64,000 nt of DNA from an uncultured Burkholderiales bacterium (GTDB lineage Bacteria > Pseudomonadota > Gammaproteobacteria > Burkholderiales > Burkholderiaceae_C), in the NCBI GenBank assembly GCA_903949285.1, contig CAJAYT010000017.1:1-64000 (forward strand). Reading direction: 5' to 3'. Positions 19,849 to 30,622 of this stretch are shown piece by piece. Made by a program: the position numbers and the translations under genes. Below the pieces are notes generated by a model. The model saw only the letters and a program-made list of their open reading frames with translations, searched no databases and was not told where the DNA came from. Within the stretch, counting starts at the first letter, position 1, and the number at the start of each line of letters is the position of its first letter.

Positions 19849-22800
19849 TTAGAGCCCAATACGCTTAACTCCTCGGTGCTCAAAGCGAACCCTTAACCTC
19901 TCGAGCGCCAAAAAAACGACCGGCGTGGTGTAAAGCGTAAGTATTTGGCTCATGATCAGTCCGCCCACCACCGCTATCCCCAAGGGTCTTCGCATCTCCT
20001 CGCCGTCCCCGTTTGCAAATGCCAAGGGTAACGCACCCAACATCGCCGCAACCGTGGTCATCAAAATTGGACGAGCCCGGGTTTGGCAGGCTTTATAAAT
20101 AGCCTGCGTCGAAGAGTATCCCTTTCTTTGGTGTGTTAACGCAAAATCAATCATCAAAATTGCGTTCTTTTTAACGATTCCAATCAATAAAATAATTCCA
20201 ATCATCGCAATGATCGAGAGTTCAGTTTGAAATCCCATCAACGCCAAAAGTGCTCCCACCCCTGCAGATGGAAGGGTTGACAAAATAGTCAAGGGATGCA
20301 GCAAACTCTCATACAAAACACCCAGCACTAAATAAAGAGTGATCAGTGCGGCGAGTATTAAAAAAGGCTGTGAACTGAGGGAGTTTTGAAACACATTTGC
20401 CGTTCCTGAAAAACTACCCCTCACCGACACCGGTATTTGCAATCGATCTACTACGCCCCTGATCGCATCCGTCGCCTCTGACAAGGAGACACCCTCGGCT
20501 AGGTTAAAGCTAAAGGAGTCTGAGGGAACGCCCCCGTCATGACTCACAGAAAGCGCGGTATTGGTCAACTTTGAAGAAGCAACAGCGTCAAATGCGACCA
20601 GTCCGCCTTTGCTGCTTGTGAACTGAATGTGTTTCAGTGACTCTGCGTTTTCTAAATACTGTGGATCCAACTCTAGCACCACTCGGTACTGATTGAGAGA
20701 GTTATAAATTATCCCCACTTGTTTTTGACTATATGCATCTGACAAAGTTGTATCTACCCCTTTGACGGATAGTCCATAACGACTGAGCGCGTCACGGTCC
20801 ATCACAATAGAGGTCTGAAGACCCCTGTCCTCGTAGTCTGTGTTGATATCCTCTAGTTCTTTGAGCTTGGCAAATTCATGCCTGATCTTAGGCTCCCAGT
20901 ACCTGAGGCTCTCTAGATCATCTGCCTTGATGGTGTACTCATATTGTGAACTGGATTGACGCCCCCCAATTCGGATGTCTTGTGCGGGCACTAGGAAGAG
21001 TCTTGCGCCCGCTTCTTTGGATAATTTCTGTCTAAGTCTTGCGACGACTTGGTCGGCGGAATCTTTGCGTTGCGATCTTGGTTTTAGGGTCAGAAACATT
21101 TGCGCTGAGTTGCGTTGACCCCCTCCCGTGAAGCCCGTTACATTTTCCACTGCAGGGTCCGCCTTTACGGTTGCAACAAAACTATCTAATCGTCTTTGCA
21201 TAGCTGCAAATGAGCTGCTTTGATCGGCTCTGATCGAGCCAAAGATCCTGCCCGTGTCTTGTTGAGGAAAAAACCCTTTTGGAATTGCTCTGTACAAACT
21301 CACATTAAGTGCAATGGTTGCAAGCAAAACAATCCAAACCCAAATCTGATGTCTGAGCGCCCACTTGAGCGTGAAAGCGTAGTACCTGGCCCATTTACTT
21401 CTCGTAACATGCTCAGCGCTAGGTACGCTAGATACCCTAGGCACGCTAGACACGCCAGACACGCTTGCCCCTTGCGCTGCATTCTTTGCCCTCAAACCAC
21501 TTGGACTCGCGCGCAACAAGGCTGCACACATCATGGGGGTCGTTGTAAGGGACACCACCATAGAGATCAGTATGGCTAGGGAGAGGACAACCGCAAACTC
21601 TTTGAATAAACGACCCAATACGCCGTCCATGAGCAAGATCGGAATAAATACAGCTACGAGCGAAACGCTAATGGAGATCACCGTAAAAGCAATTTCACGC
21701 GTCCCCTCCATGGCCGCTTCACGCGCGCTGCTGCCGTGCTCCATGTGACGCGTTACATTTTCCAGCACAACAATCGCATCATCCACCACAAATCCTGTGG
21801 CAATGGTGAGCGCCATGAGCGTCAAGTTGTTCAAACTCAAGCCCAGCAAATACATCGCACCCACCGTACCCAAAAGGGAGAGGGGCACAGCAACGCTTGG
21901 AATAGCAGTGGCAGGCGCTTTCTTTAAAAACAAACCCACCACCATCACGACGAGACCAACTGAGATGGCCAATGATTTTTGTATTTCATACAAAGATGCT
22001 TTTAGGGCGGGCGTCCTATCTGAGACCACCCGCATTTGAACTGCGCCGGGCAGAAAAGCTTGCAAGGTTGGCATCAGAGCTCTGACACGGTTCACCGTAT
22101 CAATCACATTGGAGCCCGGCTCTTTGTTAATGATCAGTAAGATTGCTGGCGCGCCGTCAGATACACCGTAATTGCGGACATCTTGAACCGAGTCCGTGAC
22201 CCTCGCCACATCGGACAAACGAACGGCTTGTCCACCTGCGCCGTAGTGAACGATGAGGGGCGAGAACTCCGCTGCTGAGCTCACCTGATCATTGGCCTCA
22301 ATCTGCCAAGTCTGGGCACCACGGTCTACCAAACCCTTGGGGCGATTTGCGTTCGTTGTTGTCAGCGCAACTCTAATATCCTCCAACCCAAGACCCAAAG
22401 CGCTTAAGCGGTCCGGATTTATCTGTACACGCACTGCTGGCAACGCGCCTCCTCCAATCTGGACTTGTCCAACACCGTCGACTTGCGCCAAGCGCTGAGC
22501 AAGCACCGTGGAGGCAAGGTCATAGAGTTGTGCAGGCGATTGCACATCCGATGTAAGCGCAAGCAAGAGGATCGGTGCCTCCGCGGGGTTTACCTTCCTG
22601 TAAGAAGGTAAGGTCGGCAGGCCAGACGGTAAAACTGAAGCACTTGAATTGATAGCGGCTTGCACATCTCTTGCCGCGCCGTCAAGACTCCTATTCAAAT
22701 CAAATTGCAACGTTATGCGCGCGTTCCCCAGTGTTGATGTTGAGGTGATCTCGTTCACACCTGCAATGGCTCCTAAAGCCCGCTCGAGGGGGGTTGCAAC

Positions 22801-22998
22801 CGTAGCGGCCATCGTCTCTGGACTGGCTCCGGGCAAACTCGCTTGCACGGAGATGGTCGGAAAATCCACTTGCGGCAGGGACGCAACTGGCAGGTTGAAA
22901 TACGCCAACACGCCGGCCATAGCAACCCCTAAGGACACAAGAGTGGTTGCGACCGGACGGTTTATGAAAACACCAGCCCAATGCTCGGGGTGGGTCAT
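19849..22998 (-). CDS. mdtC: RND multidrug efflux permease, MdtC type
   Basis: The 1049-residue protein has the RND plan: [39 protein letters not shown] at the start, [18 protein letters not shown] in the TM4 region with the proton-relay aspartates, and a second half with GFFPQQDTGRI and VKKNAILMIDFALTH. In E. coli MdtB and MdtC form a mixed trimer exporting bile salts, novobiocin and metals. The TM6-TM7 cytoplasmic loop (residues ~507-530) holds a Val/Ser/Pro repeat (VSGVSSVPRVSSVPS) encoded by short DNA repeats. It follows mdtB by 31 bases. Confidence 0.93.
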   Translation of the reverse strand: MTHPEHWAGVFINRPVATTLVSLGVAMAGVLAYFNLPVASLPQVDFPTISVQASLPGASPETMAATVATPLERALGAIAGVNEITSTSTLGNARITLQFDLNRSLDGAARDVQAAINSSASVLPSGLPTLPSYRKVNPAEAPILLLALTSDVQSPAQLYDLASTVLAQRLAQVDGVGQVQIGGGALPAVRVQINPDRLSALGLGLEDIRVALTTTNANRPKGLVDRGAQTWQIEANDQVSSAAEFSPLIVHYGAGGQAVRLSDVARVTDSVQDVRNYGVSDGAPAILLIINKEPGSNVIDTVNRVRALMPTLQAFLPGAVQMRVVSDRTPALKASLYEIQKSLAISVGLVVMVVGLFLKKAPATAIPSVAVPLSLLGTVGAMYLLGLSLNNLTLMALTIATGFVVDDAIVVLENVTRHMEHGSSAREAAMEGTREIAFTVISISVSLVAVFIPILLMDGVLGRLFKEFAVVLSLAILISMVVSLTTTPMMCAALLRASPSGLRAKNAAQGASVSGVSSVPRVSSVPSAEHVTRSKWARYYAFTLKWALRHQIWVWIVLLATIALNVSLYRAIPKGFFPQQDTGRIFGSIRADQSSSFAAMQRRLDSFVATVKADPAVENVTGFTGGGQRNSAQMFLTLKPRSQRKDSADQVVARLRQKLSKEAGARLFLVPAQDIRIGGRQSSSQYEYTIKADDLESLRYWEPKIRHEFAKLKELEDINTDYEDRGLQTSIVMDRDALSRYGLSVKGVDTTLSDAYSQKQVGIIYNSLNQYRVVLELDPQYLENAESLKHIQFTSSKGGLVAFDAVASSKLTNTALSVSHDGGVPSDSFSFNLAEGVSLSEATDAIRGVVDRLQIPVSVRGSFSGTANVFQNSLSSQPFLILAALITLYLVLGVLYESLLHPLTILSTLPSAGVGALLALMGFQTELSIIAMIGIILLIGIVKKNAILMIDFALTHQRKGYSSTQAIYKACQTRARPILMTTVAAMLGALPLAFANGDGEEMRRPLGIAVVGGLIMSQILTLYTTPVVFLALERLRVRFEHRGVKRIGL
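21411..21475. repeat. Imperfect short tandem repeats inside mdtC
   Basis: Degenerate 9-15 base units built on ACGCTAG and ACACGC repeat here and encode the VSSVP-like repeats of the central cytoplasmic loop of MdtC. They do not break the reading frame. Confidence 0.6.
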
Positions 22999-23029
22999 GT
23001 GCTGAGCTCCATACCAGGTTTAATTTTGA

Positions 23030-26000
23030 TCAAGAATCCAGTGGATTGGAAGGGCTGGATGGATCGCCGTTGCTGTCCGTCCAACGCTCAGCCCATTTGT
23101 TAAATGTTAAATAAATAACTGGCGTTGTAAAAAGCGTCATCACTTGGCTGAGCACCAAGCCCCCCACCATCGTGATACCCAAAGGTTGCCTGAGCTCGGC
23201 GCCGACCCCGCTACCCAACATCAATGGCAACGCGCCCAGCAATGCACAAAGTGTTGTCATCAAAATGGGGCGAAACCTAAGTAAACAGGCTTTGTAGATA
23301 GCTTGCCTGGGAGTGAGCCCCTCTACTCTTTGCGCTTGCAAGGCAAAGTCAATCATCATGATGGCGTTTTTCTTAACAATACCGATCAACAAAACAATTC
23401 CTATCACTGCAATGATGTTCAAATCATTCCCACTGAGCATTAATGCCAATAGCGCCCCCAAGGCAGCCGAGGGAAGCGTAGATAAGATGGTCAAGGGGTG
23501 GATGTAGCTCTCGTACAAAACGCCCAAAACAATGTACATCGTCACCACAGCTGCAACGAGCAGCCAAAGCGTGCGCATCAATGAGTGCTCAAAGGCAAGC
23601 GCTGCCCCTTGAAACTGAGTCTCTATACTCAAAGGCATACTCTCTTTAAGCATTTGCTCTCTCTCTTGATTGATGGCCTGCACCGCTTCACCCAGGGAAT
23701 AGTGAGGGGCAGGGGTGAAGGAAAGAGTTACCGCAGGAAATTGACCGACGTGCATGACACTGAGCGCAACTGGACGCTCGATTACTTTCGCAAAACTAGA
23801 AAATGCAATCGGTTGCCCGCTCGCGCTGGTGACGAATAGTCTCTCTATCGCTTGGGGACCTATACGCTCGGCCTCTCCCACTTCAAGCACCACTCTGTAT
23901 TGATTACTCTGGGTGTAGATGGTGGAGACTAGGCGTTGACCGAATGCATCGTACAAAACATTGTCAATCGACGACATGGATATCCCTAAGCGGCTCGCCG
24001 CGTCGCGATCAATTTGTAGGTACGCTTGCAAGCCCTGATCTTGAAGGTCAGTTGCCACTTGCGCAATTTCTGGACGCGCTTTCATGCGCTTCATAAGCTT
24101 TACCGACCACTCAGAGAGATCTTTCTCACTAGGACCGCTCATTAAATACCGGTACTGTGTTCTAGACAAACTGTCTTCAATCGTCAAATCCTGTACGGGT
24201 TGCAGATAAAGTGACATACCACTCACCCTTTGACTCAACCCCTCTAAGCGGACTGTTGTTTCTTGAATCGACTCATACCGCTCCGATTTAGGTACCAAGT
24301 TAATTGTCATTCGCCCTGCGTTCAAACTGGTGTTACTTCCGTCAACCCCGATAAATGAAGTCAGACTCCTCACCGCTGGGTCCGCTAATAGCTCCCTCGC
24401 TAACGCTTGTTGTTTGGCGGACATCGCTGCAAAGGAAGTTGACTGCGTCGCCTCCGTTACCCCTTGAATGACGCCAGTATCTTGAAGCGGGAAAAATCCT
24501 TTAGGAATCCACGCGTAAAGACCCAGCGTGAGGAGCGCCGTCAATGCAAACACCCAAAGCGTCTCTTTGGGTCGATCCAATACCCAACTAAGTGCTTTGG
24601 CATAGCGGGCAATGAGCCGTTCAATCCACACCCCCACCACTGCGCTCCAGTGGGCGGGGTCGCTAGCCTGAATAGCGGCTTTAGCCCCACGCCCCGCATG
24701 CTCTAAGCTTTTAGGAGGAGCAGGACGTGTACCCAGTAGTTTTGCACACATCATGGGAGTAAGCGTTAGCGAGATGAAAGCAGATATGAGGATGGCAGTT
24801 GCCAGTGTGATTGCAAACTCATGAAACAACCTACCCACAATGTCGCCCATAAAGAGCAAAGGTATAAGCACAGCGATCAAAGAGAAGGTCAGAGAGATGA
24901 TGGTAAAGCCAATTTGCTGGGAACCCTTGAGCGCCGCTTCAAGCGGCGTGCAGCCATGTTCTTCGCTGTATCGGGCTATGTTCTCAATCATCACAATTGC
25001 ATCGTCCACCACAAACCCTGTTGCGATCGTCAAGGACATCAGTGTCAAGTTGTTGATGGAGAAACCGCTTAAGTACATCACACCAAAGGTACCCACCAAC
25101 GAGAGGGGTACGACAACTCCGGGTATGACCGTTGCCTGCGCTGTCCTTAAAAAGAGAAAAATAACCATAACCACCAAGGCAATGGCCAACATCAACTCAA
25201 ACTGAACATCACGCACGGAGGCGCCAATGGTTACGGTCCTGTCCGTCATCACCGAAAAATCAAGGGAATCGGGCAATGCTGCTCGTAACTTTGGGAGTAA
25301 GGTTTTGATGCTTTGCACAGTCTCAATCACATTTGCGCCCGGTTGACGCTGGATATTCAAGACCACCGCAGGTACATCATTCGCCCAGGCCGACAGTCGA
25401 ACGTTCTCGGGTGCATCAACTAAGGTAGCCACATCTCTTAGGCGCAGTGGATTGCCGTTTTTATAGGCCAAGATAATGGATGCGTATTCATCCGCGGTTT
25501 GCAGTTGATCGTTAGCGTCCAAAGACGAAGCTCTAGCGGGACCATCAAAGCTGCCCTTTGCCAAATTGACATTGGCGTTCGTAATAGCGGTTCGCACGTC
25601 TTCAAGAGAAAACCCTGCTTGCGCCAAGGCAGTCGAGTTCACCTGCACCCTGACTGCAGGTCTGCGTCCTCCGGCAATACTGACCAAACCAACACCTGAG
25701 ATTTGAGATATCTTTTGCGCTACGCGGTTCTCCACCATGTCATGCACCCTCGTGATAGACAGGGAGGGTGAACTCACAGCAAGAGTCAAAATTGGCGCAT
25801 CGGCTGGATTGACTTTACTGTAAGTTGGGGGCGTAGGTAAATCAGTTGGTAGTAAATTAGCGCTTGCATTGATTGCGGCTTGCACCTGTTGCTCCGCCAC
25901 ATCCAAACTTACATTCAAAGAAAAGCGCAGCACAATGACAGAGGCACCGCCCGAGCTGCTAGAGCTCATCTGATCAAGCCCGGGCATCTGTCCAAACTGT

Positions 26001-26209
26001 CGCTCTAAAGGAGCCGTAATGGACGATGTTGTCACCTTTGGACTCGCCCCCGGATATAGAGTTGTGACCTGTATGGTTGGGTAATCGACCTGAGGAAGAG
26101 ATGCAACTGGAATCAATTGATAGGCGAGTAAGCCGGCAAAGAAAATCGCTACCATCAGTAAAGAGGTAGCGACGGGTCGCAAAATAAACAGACGCGATAG
26201 GTTCATCAA
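23030..26209 (-). CDS. mdtB: RND multidrug efflux permease, MdtB type
   Basis: The 1059-residue protein opens [42 protein letters not shown], the MdtB-type N-terminus. It carries [16 protein letters not shown] and [14 protein letters not shown] in the two transmembrane halves. It works with MdtC as a heterotrimer. Between TM6 and TM7 there is an added Ala/Gly-rich piece (around [14 protein letters not shown]). The start lies 5 bases after the mdtA stop, implying translational coupling. No two-component regulator like BaeSR is adjacent. Confidence 0.93.
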   Translation of the reverse strand: MMNLSRLFILRPVATSLLMVAIFFAGLLAYQLIPVASLPQVDYPTIQVTTLYPGASPKVTTSSITAPLERQFGQMPGLDQMSSSSSGGASVIVLRFSLNVSLDVAEQQVQAAINASANLLPTDLPTPPTYSKVNPADAPILTLAVSSPSLSITRVHDMVENRVAQKISQISGVGLVSIAGGRRPAVRVQVNSTALAQAGFSLEDVRTAITNANVNLAKGSFDGPARASSLDANDQLQTADEYASIILAYKNGNPLRLRDVATLVDAPENVRLSAWANDVPAVVLNIQRQPGANVIETVQSIKTLLPKLRAALPDSLDFSVMTDRTVTIGASVRDVQFELMLAIALVVMVIFLFLRTAQATVIPGVVVPLSLVGTFGVMYLSGFSINNLTLMSLTIATGFVVDDAIVMIENIARYSEEHGCTPLEAALKGSQQIGFTIISLTFSLIAVLIPLLFMGDIVGRLFHEFAITLATAILISAFISLTLTPMMCAKLLGTRPAPPKSLEHAGRGAKAAIQASDPAHWSAVVGVWIERLIARYAKALSWVLDRPKETLWVFALTALLTLGLYAWIPKGFFPLQDTGVIQGVTEATQSTSFAAMSAKQQALARELLADPAVRSLTSFIGVDGSNTSLNAGRMTINLVPKSERYESIQETTVRLEGLSQRVSGMSLYLQPVQDLTIEDSLSRTQYRYLMSGPSEKDLSEWSVKLMKRMKARPEIAQVATDLQDQGLQAYLQIDRDAASRLGISMSSIDNVLYDAFGQRLVSTIYTQSNQYRVVLEVGEAERIGPQAIERLFVTSASGQPIAFSSFAKVIERPVALSVMHVGQFPAVTLSFTPAPHYSLGEAVQAINQEREQMLKESMPLSIETQFQGAALAFEHSLMRTLWLLVAAVVTMYIVLGVLYESYIHPLTILSTLPSAALGALLALMLSGNDLNIIAVIGIVLLIGIVKKNAIMMIDFALQAQRVEGLTPRQAIYKACLLRFRPILMTTLCALLGALPLMLGSGVGAELRQPLGITMVGGLVLSQVMTLFTTPVIYLTFNKWAERWTDSNGDPSSPSNPLDS

Positions 26210-26214
26210 GAGGC

Positions 26215-27861
26215 TTACTCGCCCGTGCTTTGTTGTCTGCGCTCACGCATCTTTTGAAAAAATGCTTTGCGCTCCTCCGGGCTCATAGCCCGGACTTTCT
26301 CGGCGACCTCGGGGGGGAGTCCTTGCATAAACCTGGCCCGGCGGGCTTCAGCTTCGTCACCAGAACCAGAACCAGAGCTAGCGCTAGGACTAGGGCCAGG
26401 GCCAGGACCGGGAGCGCTTTCACCCCTAGCGTCTGAACTAGAGGGCTTTAATTGCAGCGAAGGGTTGTGCTGGGCTGGCCCCGACTGCGCAGGTTGTGAT
26501 GTTTTGGGTGCACCAACTCTGTTATCAGAATCACTGACGATCACCCCAGAATTAATAACGCTACTCACACCGCTGGCACCGCTAGCACCATTGGTACCAC
26601 TGACTCCACTTGCATCGATTGTCTTAATCACCTCTACTTTACTTTGAGCCCTTAAGCGGTCTGCACCGTCCAGCACAACCCTGGACCCAGGCTTAAGGTC
26701 TGCCTCTACCGCTTGCCACTCACCGTCTAAGGCGAGCAACTTGACCACATGCGGCGTAACCGTGCTGTCGTCATTGATGACATACACAAAAGTTCCCAGC
26801 GCACCGCGCTGCACAGCAGCGCTAGGTACAGCAAGTGTGTTTTCAAAAACATCGAGTTGTAACTTAATATTAGTGAATTGATTGGGAAATAAAGATTCAT
26901 CTTTATTGTCAAATATAGCCTTTAACTTGAGCGTTCCCGTACTGATATCGATAGCATTGTCAGTGAGCGAGACCCGTCCTACTGCAAGTTGCTTTGACAA
27001 CTCGCTATCCCAAACCTCAACGGGCAAAGGCGTGCCCTTGTGCAGCTTCCTTTGAATCATAGGAACGTACTTCTCGGGAACGGCAAATACTGCAGCAATG
27101 GGTTGAAACTGAGTAATTGTGACCAACCCGTTTGGATCGCTCGCGCGAACCAAACTACCAATCTCCACTTGCTTTAAGCCGATTCTTCCTGATATTGGCG
27201 CAGTGACATGGGTATATGACAGCTGCAATCTTGCACTATCTAGTGCACCTTGATCGATCAAGACAGTGCCTTTGAGTTGACGCACCAAAGCATCTTGCGT
27301 ATCGACTTGCTGAGCGGCAATGGCGTCCTTGGTGAGGAGATCTTTATAGCGCTGTTGATCGACAAGCGCATTCTTGTACTGCGCCGTATCACGCTCAAGT
27401 TGCCCTTGAGCTTGAGTCAGTTGTACATCTAAATTTTGGGTGTCCAGATCAGCGAGCACTTGTCCCGCTTTCACAAGTGAACCCTCTTTGAAATGCAACG
27501 CCTTTAACTGCGCATCAACCTTCGCCCGGACCGTTGCAGTATTCAAAGCTGTCATGGTCCCCAACGCGTTAATTGTGTGTCGAACATCCATACGGCGAAC
27601 GACTCCGGCACTAACGGGCTGGGGCCTGCCAAATCCAGAGCCTGGGGCTCTAGAGCCCCACATGCCCATGCCCGCACCCATACCCCCCCAACTTGCAGCG
27701 CTTGAACCGATTGCGTTGTTAGCGCCGTCTGAACTATTAGAAACTGCACGCCAATAAAACCATCCCCCGACAAGCCCAGTCGTCAACAAAACTACCCCAA
27801 TGAGGACCGCTAACCGTTTTGAACTGACAAGATAATTTTTACCGAAAATTTTGAACTTCAT
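26215..27861 (-). CDS. mdtA: RND periplasmic adaptor (membrane fusion protein), MdtA type, with long repetitive tail
   Basis: The protein is 548 residues, well above the roughly 415 of E. coli MdtA. After an N-terminal membrane anchor ([22 protein letters not shown]) come the lipoyl/hairpin region ([34 protein letters not shown]) and the barrel domain with [15 protein letters not shown]. From about residue 410 the protein becomes low-complexity: Gly/Ser/Val repeats, then [17 protein letters not shown]. It ends in a charged helix ([19 protein letters not shown]). It is first in the mdtA-mdtB-mdtC-outer-membrane-factor operon and links pump to duct. Confidence 0.93.
   Translation of the reverse strand: MKFKIFGKNYLVSSKRLAVLIGVVLLTTGLVGGWFYWRAVSNSSDGANNAIGSSAASWGGMGAGMGMWGSRAPGSGFGRPQPVSAGVVRRMDVRHTINALGTMTALNTATVRAKVDAQLKALHFKEGSLVKAGQVLADLDTQNLDVQLTQAQGQLERDTAQYKNALVDQQRYKDLLTKDAIAAQQVDTQDALVRQLKGTVLIDQGALDSARLQLSYTHVTAPISGRIGLKQVEIGSLVRASDPNGLVTITQFQPIAAVFAVPEKYVPMIQRKLHKGTPLPVEVWDSELSKQLAVGRVSLTDNAIDISTGTLKLKAIFDNKDESLFPNQFTNIKLQLDVFENTLAVPSAAVQRGALGTFVYVINDDSTVTPHVVKLLALDGEWQAVEADLKPGSRVVLDGADRLRAQSKVEVIKTIDASGVSGTNGASGASGVSSVINSGVIVSDSDNRVGAPKTSQPAQSGPAQHNPSLQLKPSSSDARGESAPGPGPGPSPSASSGSGSGDEAEARRARFMQGLPPEVAEKVRAMSPEERKAFFQKMRERRQQSTGE
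26360..26412. repeat. Hexanucleotide repeat in the mdtA tail
   Basis: Imperfect CCAGAA, GGACTA and GGGCCA-type six-base units repeat here and encode the alternating Gly-Pro and Gly-Ser tail of the adaptor protein. Confidence 0.7.
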
Positions 27862-27985
27862 AATTGATTGACTCGCCTGGCAAAGACCCTATTTGGATAA
27901 TAGCCGCAGCAGGCTAAGGATATGTAAAGTGAGCGTGTGATCGGTAAACATTTTGGATTGAGAGGCGACTTAGCGTTGCTGTGGA

Positions 27986-28180
27986 TTAGATCAGTTTTGA
28001 CAAGAGCTCAAGTGCCACACTGACCAAAAAAGTAGAAGTAATCGGCAAATACCAAGTTCGCCCCAGAAAAATGAACCTCAAATCCCCCGGTAGTCTGCCG
28101 AACTTGAAACGTTGTAACGTGGGTCCAAAATATTGCAAAAGGACCATCATGATTAAAATTAACGCGAGCCATCTCAACAT
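27986..28180 (-). CDS. DUF2905 family small membrane protein
   Basis: Taking the ATG at 28180 gives 64 residues: a first helix (MLRWLALILIMMVLLQYFGP), then the family core FGRLPGDLRF with TWYLPITSTFLVSVALELLSKLI as the second helix. DUF2905 proteins are small inner-membrane proteins of unknown function. The frame is open further upstream, but the longer version starts with sequence that does not match the family. It follows the MidA-like gene by 62 bases on the same strand. Confidence 0.8.
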   Translation of the reverse strand: MLRWLALILIMMVLLQYFGPTLQRFKFGRLPGDLRFIFLGRTWYLPITSTFLVSVALELLSKLI

Positions 28181-28242
28181 ACATACACTTATTGGATTTA
28201 TTGAAATTATTAGGTTGAAATGGTATTTAAAATCTAAGGACG

Positions 28243-29394
28243 CTACAAAGTATGCGTGCGGTCCCCGCGTTCGCACCCAAGCGGATCAAAACTCACCCCA
28301 ACACCTAGCACCAACACCTTAAAGAGCTCTCCCATCTCATGCTCATTGATGAGTTTAAGGGCTGGAGCCCTTTGCGAACTCTCTACGTTCTCCAAACCCA
28401 CCAATAACCCCGAATTAATGAGGAAATGGGCCTGGCTCGTATAGCCCAGAACTTCTGCCCCCGCCTCTTGTGCAGCTAAAGCCACCCCAGTAAAGTTCAC
28501 ATGCGCCGTGATGTCTTTGTGCCCCACTAAAACAAGTGGATTGTCATCCGCTGTATGCCTAAAGTGACACATCAAAGTGCCCATATGTCTTTGGGGGTGG
28601 TAATACTCACGCTCCCCAAAGCCGTAATCTATAAAGAAGAAGACGCCGCGCTTGAATTTTTGTACGAGCGTTTGAATGAAAGCCTCACCCTGAGGGTGTA
28701 CCTCGGTCAAATAATCTCCCGTAAGCCCCTCCTCAATGGGCGGACGAAGTGCGGTCTCACGCAATGACCATTCAAAGCCTTGCGGACCTGTCCGCGCGTG
28801 CGAGTAGGTCACACCCTGCTCGAACCAGGCGCCGGAGCTGCGTTTTAATATGTTAACGGGAATCGCGTCCAGCACTTCGTTGCCAATCACCACCCCTTGC
28901 ATGACGGGTGGCAGCTCACTGACCCAGTTCACCTTGTCACGGTAGGCGAGGAGTGTCGAGGCTTGGCGCCCCCTTAATTCACCCGAGAGATCAACGAGCG
29001 TGTATTTTCTGACTCGATCGCCCAAGTGCTCCAGTAATTGTCGCGCCAACTCCCCCGTCCCCGGGCCGAACTCCCAGATTTCATCGGTTTGAGACTCCTC
29101 CAAAGCCTGGGCTACGCTATTGCCAAGCGCACGCCCAAAAGAAGGAGTGAGTTCAGGCGCAGTCACAAAATCACTGCCAGACGCAGGAGACCCCCCAATT
29201 TGCCTATTTTGAGAACTGTAATAACCATTCTTAGGGTCATAAAGCGCAGTAGACATAAACCGTGCAAAGTCAATCCACCCTTCGCCTTCATCAATAAGGC
29301 CACGAATTGATGCTTCTAAATCTGTTTTCGGCTCAACTTTAAGACCAGATTGAGGCAAAGGATCCAAAAATTTGTGAGAATGCAAGTTGTTCAA
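28243..29394 (-). CDS. SAM-dependent methyltransferase, MidA/NDUFAF7 (DUF185) family
   Basis: The protein is 380-383 residues: WIDFARFMSTALYDPKNGYYSS near the start, GSDFVTAPELTPSFGRALGN, the SAM-binding FGPGTGELA, VIGNEVLDAIPV, and YFFIDYGFGEREYYHP-like segments. The mitochondrial relative NDUFAF7 dimethylates an arginine of a complex I subunit; bacterial targets are not established. No ATG fits: the longest form begins with TTG at 29394, touching its own AAGGA; a second TTG at 29385 has better spacing from that AAGGA. The gene diverges from the pteridine-reductase-like SDR with only 17 bases between the nearest starts. Confidence 0.85.
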   Translation of the reverse strand: MNNLHSHKFLDPLPQSGLKVEPKTDLEASIRGLIDEGEGWIDFARFMSTALYDPKNGYYSSQNRQIGGSPASGSDFVTAPELTPSFGRALGNSVAQALEESQTDEIWEFGPGTGELARQLLEHLGDRVRKYTLVDLSGELRGRQASTLLAYRDKVNWVSELPPVMQGVVIGNEVLDAIPVNILKRSSGAWFEQGVTYSHARTGPQGFEWSLRETALRPPIEEGLTGDYLTEVHPQGEAFIQTLVQKFKRGVFFFIDYGFGEREYYHPQRHMGTLMCHFRHTADDNPLVLVGHKDITAHVNFTGVALAAQEAGAEVLGYTSQAHFLINSGLLVGLENVESSQRAPALKLINEHEMGELFKVLVLGVGVSFDPLGCERGDRTHTL

Positions 29395-29411
29395 TCCTTT
29401 TGTGTGGTTTT

Positions 29412-30209
29412 ATGTCTGCTTGGGTTCTTGTCACAGGTGGTGCAACCCGCCTTGGGCGTGAGATAGGCCTCGCATTTGCAAATGCTGGCTGGAATCTCAT
29501 CTGCCATTATCGCAATTCTGAGAGCGAGGCTCAGGCACTTTGCAGGGAAGTGCGCGCACTTGGGGTGCTTGCTCACACGTTCTTTGCTGAGCTTGAGAGC
29601 GAGCAAAGTTGTCATGAACTCTATCACCACGTACAAGAGATTTCTCACAACACGCTAAGTTGCATTGTGAACAACGCCTCCCTCTTTGTTCCCGATAATG
29701 CACATGATTTCCAAGAAGAACAAGCGCTAGAGCAACTGCGTGTAAATTTGATAGCTCCTATGCGGTTTGGAAAATGGTTTTACGAATCTATTTCCAAGAC
29801 ACCCCCTGGAACCCCGAAAGGCCCCGCAAGTATCATTCACATTTTGGATCAAAAAGTTTTTAACTTAAATCCAGACTACTTCTCTTATACCGTCTCCAAA
29901 CTCGCCTTGGAGCGGCTCGTCGCCCTTCAAGCCCAGTCTTTTGGCCCTCACATTAGGGTGAACGCTGTATCCCCCGGACTCATCTATCCAAGTGGACCCC
30001 AAAATTTGGAGAACTTTAAAATAGCCAGCAAAGCCAACCTAATGGGCACCCCCACTGCACCAGAGGAAGTCGCACAAAGTGTGCTCTTTCTAGCCCAAAA
30101 CTCCCACATTACTGGCACCACCATCAAGGTCGATAATGGCCAACACCTTATCCCAACAGCCAGGGATATTATGTTCGTCACAGACCAACTCCTACTCTCC
30201 AAACCATGA
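29412..30209 (+). CDS. Pteridine-reductase-like short-chain dehydrogenase
   Basis: The 265-residue protein (ATG at 29412; an upstream TTG at 29400 is less likely) has the NADP-type motif VLVTGGATRLGREIG, the NNAS motif, and the catalytic YTVSK with a preceding Ser region replaced by HILDQK. The TGGATRLG sequence is typical of pteridine reductase/FolM-like SDRs. The gene overlaps the first of two FolB-type genes by an ATGA, which strongly supports a role in pterin or folate metabolism, for example dihydrobiopterin or dihydromonapterin reduction. Exact substrate is inferred. Confidence 0.82.
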   Translation: MSAWVLVTGGATRLGREIGLAFANAGWNLICHYRNSESEAQALCREVRALGVLAHTFFAELESEQSCHELYHHVQEISHNTLSCIVNNASLFVPDNAHDFQEEQALEQLRVNLIAPMRFGKWFYESISKTPPGTPKGPASIIHILDQKVFNLNPDYFSYTVSKLALERLVALQAQSFGPHIRVNAVSPGLIYPSGPQNLENFKIASKANLMGTPTAPEEVAQSVLFLAQNSHITGTTIKVDNGQHLIPTARDIMFVTDQLLLSKP

Positions 30210-30607
30210 CAAATAACGCACAAGAATGGACACTCATGAATGAGTGTAGAAAATTATTCCTCACTGGTTTCGAGGTCAAAGCACGTATCGGAATTCACGA
30301 TTTTGAGCTGACCGCTCCCCAGCGCCTGATCATCGGCGTCGAGCTCTATGTCCCCCTATCGCTCAGCACACCATCCTCTGACTCAATAGAGGAAGTCGTT
30401 GACTATGACTTTATTAGAGGAGTTGTGCTTGAGCGTATTGAACAGGGCCACATCAACCTCCAAGAGAGCTTGGTTGACGATGTACTCAACAAACTCCTCT
30501 TACACCCAGGGGTCAAAGCGGCGAAGGTGAGCTCGTTTAAACCCGACGTCTATCCAGACTGCGCAGCCGTTGGCGTAGAGGTCTTTCGGTTAAAACCAGC
30601 GCAATAA
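30206..30607 (+). CDS. Dihydroneopterin aldolase/epimerase family protein (first copy)
   Basis: The 133-residue protein has the FolB fold: LFLTGFEVKARIGIHDFELTAPQRLIIGVEL, then EEVVDYDFIRGVVLERI, ESLVDDVLNKLL and a lysine in SSFKPDVYPDC. FolB cleaves 7,8-dihydroneopterin in folate synthesis; FolX epimerises the triphosphate. The start overlaps the SDR stop (ATGA); a second ATG at 30236 is possible. It has somewhat atypical spacing at the lysine motif relative to its neighbour, so the two copies are not redundant duplicates. Confidence 0.85.
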   Translation: MTNNAQEWTLMNECRKLFLTGFEVKARIGIHDFELTAPQRLIIGVELYVPLSLSTPSSDSIEEVVDYDFIRGVVLERIEQGHINLQESLVDDVLNKLLLHPGVKAAKVSSFKPDVYPDCAAVGVEVFRLKPAQ

Positions 30608-30622
30608 ACAAAAGAAACTTCT

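Noticed and set aside
19767-19883. Asn-rich N-terminal extension of the outer-membrane factor
   Set aside because: The lipoprotein signal begins at the ATG at 19766; the extension would bury it behind 39 polar residues and overlap mdtC.
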